Below, piece after piece: positions 33,576 through 43,216 of a DNA stretch of 64,000 nucleotides. Numbering within the stretch: the stretch's first letter is position 1; each line of letters opens with the position of its first letter. The stretch spans positions 868,001-932,000 of the forward strand of contig JAIWZP010000004.1 in NCBI GenBank assembly GCA_025201375.1, in the 5' to 3' direction. The translations under genes and the position numbers were made by a program. The stretch comes from Gongronella butleri. Taxonomy: Eukaryota; Mucoromycota; Mucoromycetes; Mucorales; Cunninghamellaceae. The notes under the pieces were generated by a model, which had not been told where the DNA came from, did not search any database, and saw only the letters and a list, made by a program, of their open reading frames with translations.

Positions 33576-36500
33576 CTAATATCTTCCTCTGCCGCCTCGG
33601 CCACCACCTCGACCGCCACGAGGCTGGTACGAATTGCCGCCGCCGCCGCCGCCACGGCCACCGCCGCGGTACGACGATTGGCCATAGCCGTATTGTTGCT
33701 GCTGGTATTGCTGCTGGTAATGGCCATACTGGCCACCCGGGCCCTGCTGCTGCTGCTGCTGGTACCCGCCATAGCCTTGTTGTCCATAGCCGCCGCCATA
33801 ACCTTGCTGCTGGTAGCCGCCACCGTAGCCTTGCTGGCCGTAGCCGCCGCCACCGCCATACGAGCCTTGGTAATAGTTGGCAGGGCTACTAAAAAAAAAA
33901 AAAAGGCGCGTCAGCATCTAATGGCACCGCATCGCGCGTAAAAAAAAGGTCATTTTACCCTTGATTGTATGGCCGTCCATGGCCTTGTTGCTGCTGATAC
34001 TGGTTGTAATAGCCTTGGCCACCGCGCGATTGATTGTAATAGCTCTCATAGCCCGTCGAGTATCTGGATGTCTCGGCGTGGTAGCCACCACGACCGCCAC
34101 CGCGTCCACCGCGTCTTGGCTGCTTGTGGTTGCTATAAAACAAAAAAAAAAAGTCAGCGTGAGTGCCCTTGTTTTTCTTTTTCTTATTCTTTTTGCATTC
34201 CAAAGGTGCCTTACTATTCGCGATATTCCTCCATGTGCTGGATCTGGGGCGTCCAGCCCTGGTTGTGGTAATTTTGGCGGCGATTGTCAATTTTTTCAAA
34301 GGTGGCACGCTTGAGATCCTCGTACGACAGTGCAGGGTCATTCAGCTTGACGCGCGGCAGGAGACGCGACTTGAACGAGTAACCTTCGGGCACCTCGGGC
34401 AGGTAATACAACACACTAAAGTTAAAAAATGAAAAAAAGGAAAAAAGGAAAAAAAACGTTAAAGGGGGTCCAATTCCATCGAATGCTCCAATTTTTTTAT
34501 GTACCTGATGGAGCGGTCGTTGGCAATGTCCTCGAGGCCATGCTCGGGCAGGGGCGTGCGCATTGTGCTGCCGGGGACGCATTCTTGATCCTTGTCGACT
34601 TGGCCCGTGAGGCCGTCGGTGAGGCGGCCCTCGAGGGCAAGATGGTCGGTGGTGTCACGCTTCGCGTAGACCGTGCTGACGCGGTCAAACGCCTTGTGCG
34701 AGTCGCTGATGAACAAAAAGTTGTGCCCAAACGAATTCCGTATCCTTTCTTCCTCCGAAAGCTGGTCATACACCGTGTTCATGGCGTCCAGCAGCCGGTT
34801 CGTCGTGATAAAAGGCAGCTTGACAACACCTGCAAGAAAAAAAACCAGTCAATGGGGACAATTGGACCTCATTTTGTGTCTTTTTTTTTTTTTTTTTTTT
34901 TTACCTTGCCATTCCCACTTTTTGCCGTCCATGTCCACGTCAAACTCGGTGGGATAAAAGTCAATGATGGGCGACTCGCTCTCTGTCATAAAGTGATGGA
35001 ACGGCCTGGGGATGTGGTCGCGACTTGCCGCGGGGAGCACACCCATAAGCTGTTCAAATGGCTTGAGCGGCGCATTCAGCTCAAACTTGATATCAAACTT
35101 GTCAATATTGTGGAAATCCGACGCCATGGGTGCATAATAGTAGGGATAATACCACGACCACGACACACAGCCCTGTTTTAGAAGAAATTAGAAAAAAAAA
35201 GATGCGTCAAAATCCAAAAAAAAACCCCCAATTTTCGTGTTTCGGGGTGTCTTACTCGATAATAATAGGCAAACACCCAGCACAGACCTTCGCAATAGTG
35301 CTTGACAATACTGCAAAAATGATAAAAACAGGTATGAGCTCACATTGTTCAAGGACAATGGCAAAAACAAGGGGTGAGAATTGAAAAAAGGGCTTACTCG
35401 CTAATTTCATCTTGGTCCTCGACGCGCAGGTTGAATTTGAGCTGGTAGTAACGTTCCTTCCATCCGGTTTCCCAGAGACGCACAGCATCGTCGGGTTCGC
35501 GTTCGCGTGCGGCGTCATCTTTTTGCTTCTTGTCGGCAGCAACCTTTTCGAGGATGGCCTTGCCACGCGCCACGAGGTCGGTTTCCTCGGCATTGTCAGC
35601 GGCGGACGCGTCGTCGTCCTTGGTCTCATTGTCGTCGTCATCGCCATTGGATTCGAGCTCGTCCTCGGCCTTGCGCTTGGTGCCGCGCTGCTCATTGTCG
35701 CCGTCATCGGTCATCATGGCCGCCTTGAGCGACGCGGCCGCGGATTGGTTGGCCACAGAGTGGTCCGCCGCCATGCGCAGCGCCGCGCGGTTGCGCACAA
35801 CGTCCGCATTGGAGATGGCCGCCGCATTCGGGTTGTTGACAGGCGCAGCCGCAAAATCGGCAAACGTGAATTCAGGCCCTGTCGCCGCCACTTGCATCGC
35901 CTGTTGTTGATATTGCCCACTGCGCTTCTCGTTCTCAATCTTGCGACGCTTGGCATTGCGCTTGCGACGCTCCTCCTCTGTAAAAAAAAAAAAAAAAGGA
36001 AAAAAAACAAGCGTGTCAATGGGTCACTCTCGCTTTGTTTTTCTTCTTCCTCTTTTTCAATCGCACTTACTATCACGTCGCTCCACAAAGATTTGATCTT
36101 CCATCTTGCCAAGTTCCGTGACCAGGATTTGAACGCGCTTGAGGTTGACCTAGGGGACCAATTGGCGCGTTAGACGCGCATCTTTTTCTCAATCTTGTCC
36201 TTTCCCCCTTTTTTTGGTACTTACGTGGCCATCGTCGGTCATATAGTCGCCCATCATGGGGATGCACTGCTTCCAGAGGAGACTGAGCGTGCTGATGGCG
36301 CCTTCACGGATTTCCAGGGACGGCAAATGCGGTAAGAAATCGTTGCCAACAAAGAAACACATGAAAACCCAATCATCGATGGCGCGCTCGAGATCAAAAG
36401 GCAGGCCAGGCACCTCAAACTTGAGCGCCTGCTCGAGGTACTCGCGGAGAATGTTCACGTGCAAAAACACATACGGCTTGTTCTCTGCCAGCTTCTCTTC

Positions 36501-37743
36501 CTCAGTCTTTTCGAATTGCGTCATGTCGACTTGGCGGCCCGCGGCGGCAGATGCATTGGCATTGGCTATTTCAATAAATAAAAAAAAAAGTGGATGGTAT
36601 TGAGTCTTTTTGTATCTCTCTCTCTCTTTTTTTTTTCTTTTTTTTTTTTTCTATTCTCGGCTTACCACGGCACTCGGTCGTCTGATGGCCATCTCGGCCG
36701 CAAATATCGCACTTTTTCTTGGATCCTTGCTTGACCGTGACATCCTCACGCAAGATTTTAAAGTGAGGCTCGTGTGTACCGAGGGCCAGCATGATCAAGT
36801 CGGCATCAAGACCATACATGACGTGATGCGTATTGGGATCGTGCTCAGGTCGCGTGCGCTGGACACGGATGAACTCCATCACCTTGTGTTCACCCTCACC
36901 AGGTACCGTCGCATCCGACAGAATCACCTTGAGCTGAGGAGGGGCAAAAAAAAAAAAAAAAAAGGTCAAGTCACGCATCTATTGGGCCAATTGGGGCCAA
37001 ATTGGGTCAATTTGCTTACATTTTTCCACAAAGGATCGGTGTTTTGCTTGTTGGCAATGTAATAGCGGAGGCAAAAGGCGAGATGCGCCATGAACGGTGT
37101 GCCGGGCGTGATACAATTCGAGTCAAAGTGCTTCTTCTTCTCGGGCAGTTGGTCTTCCTGGCCAATGGCCGCCAAATCCGCACGCACCTTTTCCGCGGCC
37201 TCACGCTCAATATCCGCAAGCTGCGCGGCACGGAAACGACGCGACCGCTGCTGATTCATCTTGGCACGCGGCGCAACACCATCAATTGCCATGTAAAGCA
37301 CCTTGCGCGGTCGAATCATGTTCACAATACGATCAATGTACGCAAAAATGTCCACAATCATCTCATCCTCGGTGCTTGGCGCAGGCTATAACGCAAAAAA
37401 AAAAAAAAAATTGAGTGCTCTCCGCGTCAACACGCCCTTCGGGGTCGTCGCTTACCTTGTCCTCGGGGTGACAGCAAGGATGAATAATGCCATTCATGTC
37501 CAGATACAGATTGTCGAATTCCTCGCCATTGGGATTAGGCTGCGTCGTGTCCACAGGCACATACGTCCCATTCACCGTCTGCCCCGTCTCTTCCACCACT
37601 GGCGAGCACGCCTTGGGGAACTTGTCCGTGAGCCATCTATGCAAAAAGAAAAAACGTTTAGATCGCTCACTTTTGCATAACAAAAACATCGTCAATTCTA
37701 CCGCAGACAATGCCCCCTACCTGAATAAAGCCGGAACACCCAT
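33576..37743 (-). CDS. RAT1: Nuclear 5'-3' exoribonuclease Rat1/Xrn2
   Basis: Thirteen exons (37743-37721, 37636-37456, 37385-37020, 36933-36666, 36565-36225, 36149-36071, 35977-35398, 35310-35256, 35172-34905, 34829-34505, 34415-34215, 34132-33959, 33888-33576) join in frame to 1057 residues. The protein degrades RNA bearing a 5' monophosphate in the nucleus and acts in Pol II termination and rRNA/snoRNA 5' trimming. The N-terminus [10 protein letters not shown], the catalytic segment DMNGIIHPC and the acidic residues of the two conserved regions ([26 protein letters not shown]) are all present. A CCHC zinc knuckle ([14 protein letters not shown]), which separates Rat1 from cytoplasmic Xrn1, lies near residue 270. 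[10 protein letters not shown] and [16 protein letters not shown] are hallmark motifs. The C-terminus is an unusually long Gly/Tyr/Gln-rich tail ending in RGG repeats, a probable RNA-binding or phase-separating tail. Divergent from MRPS12. Confidence 0.97.
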
Positions 37744-37994
37744 GACCGACTTTTTGTAGAAAAAAAAAAGAAAGGAGAGAGTGAAAAGAAAGAAAAACGT
37801 AAAAAAGAACGAGAGCAAAAAAAAAAAAAGGTCGTTTCCCATTTTTAGCTGCCGCAGGACCGGAGCTTGAATGTCCCCTCGCAACAGGCGGTGTGACTCG
37901 TAATCATCACAACAGCCGTCGGCCTTCAACTTGCTGCTCTCTTTCCTTTTGTTCATTCTTTTTCTTTTTATTGATTTATTGATTTTTTTTCACC
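37744..37994. promoter_or_regulatory. Bidirectional promoter between RAT1 and the uS12m gene
   Basis: Only 251 bases separate the two start codons, so the interval must contain both 5' leaders and core promoters. It has A/T tracts on each side and no strong TATA box. A shared regulatory region for two housekeeping genes is inferred from spacing alone. Confidence 0.5.
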
Positions 37995-38666
37995 ATGTTT
38001 GCCTTGCGATCGCTCGTCCGCACCGCTATTCGACCCTTGACACAACAGCAGCAGCCGCGCATGGCGCTTGCCCAGCCGCAAAGCCGCATTCTTGGACAAT
38101 TGAAGCCCGTGACGTTCCAGCAGCAGCCGCAGCAGCAACAACAGGGTATGGCGACACTCAACCAGGTTATCCGCAAGTGCCGCAAGTCCAAGGTGAAGCT
38201 GAGCAAGTCGCCTGCACTCGAGAACAACTACCAGCGCAAGGGCGTGTGCAACAAAGTGTACACGACCAAGCCCAAAAAGCCCAATTCCGCCCAGCGCAAG
38301 GTCGCGCGTGTCAAGCTCACCAACGGCCGCGTCGTCTCTGCCTACATTCCCGGCGAAGGACACAGTAAGCCCTAACTTGCAAATTCTGACCCAAAGTATC
38401 CCTGAATCTAAAATTTTTATTCAAGATTTGCAAGAACACTCTGTGGTTTTGGTACGTGGCGGCCGTGTTCCCGATTTGCCAGGTGTCCGCTACCATCTCG
38501 TCCGCGGCGCTCTCGATCTCCAAGGCGTCGCCACGCGCACCACAAGCCGCTCGAAATACGGCAGTAAGTTCAGAACTTCTCAATCCGCCATATCTTGCAT
38601 GAGGTAGAAATCTCATTTTTTTCTTTTTTTAAAAAAACAGCCAAGAAGCCCTCCAAGAACGAGTAA
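37995..38666 (+). CDS. MRPS12: Mitochondrial small-subunit ribosomal protein uS12m
   Basis: Exons 37995-38364, 38426-38563 and 38641-38666 give 177 residues. Residues 1-51 are a basic, Gln-rich presequence; the S12 core begins at [13 protein letters not shown]. The decoding-centre loops are intact: [11 protein letters not shown] and [27 protein letters not shown], ending RSKYGTKKPSKNE. Ser replaces the usual residue in several bacterial positions but all signature segments are present. The protein sits at the decoding centre of the mitoribosome. Both introns are phase 1. A truncated, intron-retaining copy of exons 2-3 and the 3' flank lies at 42610-42990. Confidence 0.97.
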
Positions 38667-39344
38667 AAATTTGGCTCGAATATCCCCCCTGTCTCTCTGC
38701 TTCTCTCTTTCTTATTTTTGCATCCATCCATTAAGCTAGTACATAGATCAATTTTTTTTGTAGATTAAATCACCGTTCCCTCTTTTTTTATGATATTGTG
38801 AGTGAAAGTGGCGTGCTCTAGCACGGGACGCGTGCAGTGGCGCCTGGAGTCCTGCGCGATGCATCTTACCAATCTGATCATTTTAAACCAGACGCAGATA
38901 CGAAGTCTTTGGCATTTTCGCGTTCTAAAAAAAAATCGGGCGGGTCTGTCTTGAGCACAGGCCCAGAGTTTATGCCGTGACGCACTTTCAATGGCGGGCA
39001 AGCAGGCTGTAAAAAATTTTCTGGAGGCACAGCAGGTCGGCAAGGCTGTAAAACACGCTCTTTGGTGTTAACGGTAAATGTGAATTATAAAAGCTTTTGT
39101 GCTGTGCATCATAGCGCGATGCTTCAGGTCTTGAAATGTGATATGTGTACGCGTCAGTTTCTTTTCACTGAGGTCGAAATATGGACAGATCAAACGCTTT
39201 ATTTATGTGCAAAAATCCAAAACGGATGAATATTGTGCTTTTGTGCATTTTCTCGGGCACTTGCTGAGATACGTACTATCTGATTCTTTTCACGCTTGCG
39301 AAAGCTCAAATTTGTGAATATAAACATGTAGGCTAAGCCGAATC
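38667..39344 (+). repeat. 3' flank of uS12m followed by a family B fragment
   Basis: Bases about 38920-39260 match family B (aaaaaaaatcgggcgggtctg, 'gccgtgacgcac.tt', 'aggctgtaaaaaattttctg' then 'gaggcacagcaggtcgg.aag', 'aaatatggacagatcaa'), colinear with 15720-16020 and 51180-51420. No gene is seen. Confidence 0.6.
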
Positions 39345-40830
39345 CGTATCATGGCTGCCAATCCAAAATCGAAAGTGTGCGTTTTCAGAGTCATTGTACA
39401 CAAAGCCGCCGGGATCTCAGCGCGATCTCTCCAAAACACAAGTGCTATTACCGTCTTTGATCACACATTCATTCCAGGTGAATCGCGCGTCGATACGTTG
39501 GGCAGTTGTCGCGTGCGCCACCAAAATGGACAAAACCTTACCCCCTTTTTGCTGGGTGCGTCCTCTGGATCATGATCATCGGATCCTATATTTGAGCTAG
39601 AGGATGGTAGACACAAAAAGCCGAAGATGTCTAGTTTTGTCAGAGATCGGATAGCTCAATCCTGAGAAAATGCATTTTGCATGAATCAGGGCCAAATCAA
39701 CCTCATGAAGGCTAAGTCGCCGAGATATCGACGCGATGTTCCCAAACCACAAGCGCTTTTACTGCGTTTGCGCGCTGATTCATTTGAAGTGAGTCACGTG
39801 TCGGGGCGCTCAGCCGTTGCCACAGTACGAAACCAAATGGTGCTGAATTTACCTCTTTCTTTACGCCTACCGTATGTAACTGGCGCCCCCTCAGAATCTT
39901 GCTCATCTGGTGCCAAATCTGGACCAGATGACGGTAGACCCAATTCTTCAGCGGTGTTAATTTTTTTCGTAAATCGGATTACTCAGTCTCGAGAAATCTC
40001 GAGGTTCGTTTGCTAGTGAAAACCCAGCGCCAAAATAATATTTTACGCGTTTCTCCCTATAAGCCTGACCGTCTGACGCCAGAATTAGACCAATGGATAC
40101 TAGACTCCAAACTTCGATGATCTCAAGTTATTCCAAAGATCGGATCACTCAGTCCTGAGAAAATGCATTTTGCATAAATTCAGGGCCAACTCAGGATCAA
40201 AACGATCCCTAAAGGCCAACTCACCGAGATCTAGACGCGATGCTCCCAAACCACAAGCGCTTTTACCGCGTTTGGCCGCCAATTCATTTGAGGTGTCTCA
40301 CGTGTCGGGGCGCTCAGCCGTTGCCGCAGTACGAGACCAAATGCTGCTGTTTTTACCTCTTTACGCCTCTGAAACTGGCACCTCCTCCGAAACTTGCTCA
40401 TTAGGTCCCAAATTTGGACCAGTTGACGGCAGACCCAATTCTTCAGCGGTATTAATTTTTTTCGTAAATCGGATCACTCAGTCTCAAGAAATCTGGAGAT
40501 TCGTGTTTGCTAGTGAAAACCAAGAGTCAAACAATATTTTAAGCGTTCTTCCTCTCGTCGATGAGGCTTATTTACCATATGGCGCCAAATTTAGACCAGT
40601 GGATATTCGACTCAAAACTTCTTCGATGATCTCAAGTTTATCCAGAAATCGGATCATCACTCAGTCCTGAGAAAATGCATTTTGTATAAATTCAGGGCCA
40701 AATCATCATCATCAGGATCAAACCGATCCCTAAAGGCCAACTCACTGAGATCTGGGCACGATGTTCCCAAACCACAAGCGCTTTTACCGCGTTTAGCCGC
40801 TGGTTCATTTGAGGTGTCTCACGTATATGG
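39345..40830 (+). repeat. Tandem array of ~0.5-kb compound units
   Basis: The block 'cctgagaaaatgcatttt' recurs at about 39662, 40156 and 40668 (steps of roughly 494 and 512 bases), each time followed by '(c)agggcca' and 'gagatct.g.cgcgatg.tcccaaaccacaagcgcttt.tac'. Within a unit, a shorter motif, 'atcggat(c/t)actcagtc..gagaaa', occurs twice, so the unit is itself two related halves. The first unit is partial and most diverged; the last is cut off at 40830, where the Fanzor relic begins abruptly. Short frames through the units are shared by the repeat and are not convincing genes. Confidence 0.8.
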
Positions 40831-41290
40831 TGTGCATGAGATTGATGTAGGCACGGAAGGTGGCCGGATCAGCGGTTCGGCACCACGGCATTTGCGCCTG
40901 GAGATCGTTCATGGTCACCTCGTCCTGGCCAGGCAACGGCTGGACCATGCGACGCTGGAGCGCAAGCGCGCGCTCCTTCTGACCCGCCATTGTCTGGTAG
41001 TGCGGAAGCATGAGCGGCGGATGGCACGGCGGGCCAAGTCATCATCATAATCGTGGTCCAGCGGTCGAAAGACGTGGTTACGATCACATTTCGACCGGGG
41101 TCGACACCGGACGACGCAAACATGTCAATTGGCTGCTGTGCGATGTCTCGATCCAGCAGCGCCGGGGGCTGCGGGCGACGTAGCCGTCGGAATTTTAAAT
41201 GCACCTGCACGCCATTGGTTTGCACGACGCCTGCGAATTGTTCACCAACAAACACGAAGCCGTTCACCAACAATCCCTCACTATTGGAAA
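40830..41290 (-). pseudogene. Fragment of a Fanzor (eukaryotic TnpB-like) nuclease
   Basis: The reverse strand reads GLLVNGFVFVGEQFAG, then LKFRRLRRPQ and SSGVDPGRNVIVTTSFDRW, then (after a frame change near 41040) DDDLARRAIRRS, then (after a second change) PHYQTMAGQKERAL, QAQMPWCRTADPATFRAYINLMHTI. GVDPG with a following beta-strand is RuvC motif I. The order 'RuvC-I, R(x)IRRS, (E/H)YY.MAG.....R, MP..kT.....F..Y' is what I recall for Fanzor proteins of Mucorales. The upstream part (WED/REC) is not visible except perhaps a short piece before the poly-T tract, and the downstream RuvC-II, zinc finger and RuvC-III are gone, replaced by the tandem array. The gene is dead. Confidence 0.6.
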
Positions 41291-41334
41291 AAAATATAGT
41301 TAGTGCATCATTGGTCTCTTTTCCCTTTTGCCTC

Positions 41335-41383
<49 letters not shown>

Positions 41384-42389
41384 ATGGTATCATACACGCC
41401 CGACAGCACAACAACATTGCAGAACGTCAAAATCACTGTGCAATGAAAAAATTCTAGATAGCTGTAAAGCATAATTTTTCTTTTTTGTCATCTCGACAGC
41501 CGACCCCGCACTTACCTACAGTATAAGGCCAGGTTGTGGCCAATCATGATGAATCTCTAAATGGTGTTTTATAAATCACCAAGAAGGGCATAGAAAACTC
41601 TTGGTGATGTTTAAATTGCATGTCCAATTGTTGGGTTTTGAGTACTCTCTACTCTGCGATGAATTGACTCAATATTGCGGTTTGTTCTGATGAAAGTGCC
41701 TCAAAAACCGCTTGAATCACCATTTTGTTCCGCTCGCCAATGTAAAACTTAATTTAGAATCGAATGAAGTAGTCACACGGTGTCTGTTAACTTTGTAAAA
41801 TTTTGAGAAAACGACGTTGGACAGTCGCAACATGCGAATCATACAAGAATAAAGTGTAAGATTGCTATTGTTAAAAATGGCCAAGCCCTGATTCATCTGT
41901 TGGAATTTAGTCACACGATTATTTATTGAGATGCACTGCCGAATCATGAAATGTGTTATTGTCAGCTTGACGCCAGAAGCAGAAGTGGGCGCATCAAGTC
42001 TACCACGAGATGGGCAAGCACCCCAAGATCACACCGCCAGCACCAATCCAATTCGATGCTGAGATGCTTTACCTACAGTACCGTACAAGAAGATGGAACC
42101 ACAGCAAAGGCAGGGAGGGGTGCAAATGTTTTTATTGAGATCAATAGATTGGCAAATTTCGATGCCCATTCCAGGGTTGTAACTACACCGCACCAATCCA
42201 CCAAAGTCGAAAAGAATTCTTGTGGATCACTCAAAGTCAAACATTCGTCATAGTGGTACATGTGTGAAGAGTGCAGCAGAGAGTATCAAACACCAGGCAG
42301 CTTAAATTTGCACAAGCAAGTCACTGATATCCAATTCGACACTTGCTTTTCTTGCGCATCGTACCTCCAGCCCATTTGACTCCTTTGTT
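41291..42389. other. Rearranged non-coding stretch with 41-T tract, hairpin and MITE end
   Basis: This holds an uninterrupted run of 41 T at 41339-41379 and a 10-bp perfect hairpin at 41575-41608 (atcaccaaga, 14-base loop, tcttggtgat). One end of the MITE described at 20.8 kb lies at about 41738-41870. The remaining sequence shows no gene. Confidence 0.55.
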
Positions 42390-42472
42390 GATCCATCCGC
42401 CGTCTGCCAACGAGTTTTGGTCCGTCCGCCGTCTACCAATGAGGTTTGATCCATCCGCCGTCTGACAACGAG
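42390..42472 (+). repeat. 29-bp minisatellite, three copies
   Basis: The word 'gatccatccgccgtctg' plus 'ccaacgag' recurs at 42390, 42419 and 42448, spaced exactly 29 bases apart with a few substitutions and a 'ttt(t)g' linker. The spacers are part of the repeat, so this is not a CRISPR-like array. Confidence 0.75.
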
Positions 42473-42609
42473 GCGCCACATTCACAAAAAGAGAATAATA
42501 TATCGTATTAATGGGGCGCAAAAAAAAAGCTGTACACCACGACGGCCATGAATTTGCGACGCGTGTTTGAACGCTACGCGCTGATGGAGAAGCACCCGGA
42601 TATTTGGCA

Positions 42610-42990
42610 TCCAGGAACATTTGGTGGTTCTTGTTCGCGGCGGCCGTGTCCCAGTTTTGCCGATGTCCTCTATTTACCATCTCGTCCGCGGCTTCCTCGT
42701 CCTGCAGGGTGTCTCCACATGCACTCACTGCAGTACCTACAGCTCGAAATGCGGCAATAAGAACTGCAAAAAATGGCCCTCTGGGACCTCAATGGCCCAA
42801 TCGCCCACCGCGCAAAACACGGAAGCTCACTTTTTTTTTTTTATTTTTTTACAGCCACGAAGCCCTCCAAGAACGACCAATAACAATGGGTATATCCCCC
42901 TTTTCTCCACAAACAGCGTCCCTTTCTTTTTCTTTCTTGCATTCATCCACATTTGTTATGTCAGTAAAATGATCAATTGTGATTAAATTC
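42610..42990 (+). pseudogene. Truncated copy of the uS12m gene (exon 2, intron 2, exon 3, 3' flank)
   Basis: Colinear with 38430-38775: 'ggcggccgtgt.ccc', 'taccatctcgtccgcggc', 'ctcgaaat.cggca', an intron with a T-rich end, 'acagcca.gaagccctccaag' then 'aacga', and even the 3' flank ('gcat.catcca', 'agatcaat.....gattaaat'). Exon 1 is absent, frames are broken, and the exon 2 donor has changed (gcaataag). Because the intron is kept, it arose by DNA duplication, not retroposition. Confidence 0.8.
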
Positions 42991-43216
42991 GCCCTATTCT
43001 TGTTGATTGAGAGAGATGTGACACAAAGGGATACAAAAAATGGCGTCAAAAAGTCCGCACGACGCATCTTTCCATTCGACAATGGCATCATTTTACTCGA
43101 AACGGCAAATTCACCAGAGCTTATTTTTTTTTTTCTATTCGCTAAATAATGAATTCCCAGCGACGATCCTGTTTTTCTACCTCGTTTTTTTTTTTTTTTT
43201 TTTTTACTCATTACGA
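42991..43216. other. Upstream region of sulfatase 1
   Basis: Short AT-rich 5' region ending in a T-run (about 43187-43205) directly before the start codon. It probably holds the leader and promoter. Confidence 0.4.

Noticed and set aside
41575..41608. 10-bp hairpin considered as a transposon end or structured RNA
   Set aside because: A single short stem occurs by chance in AT-rich DNA, and no second copy was found in the window to mark an element end.
42390..42472. Three 29-bp repeats considered as a CRISPR-like array
   Set aside because: The units are directly adjacent with no unique spacers, there are no cas genes, and the host is eukaryotic; this is a minisatellite.
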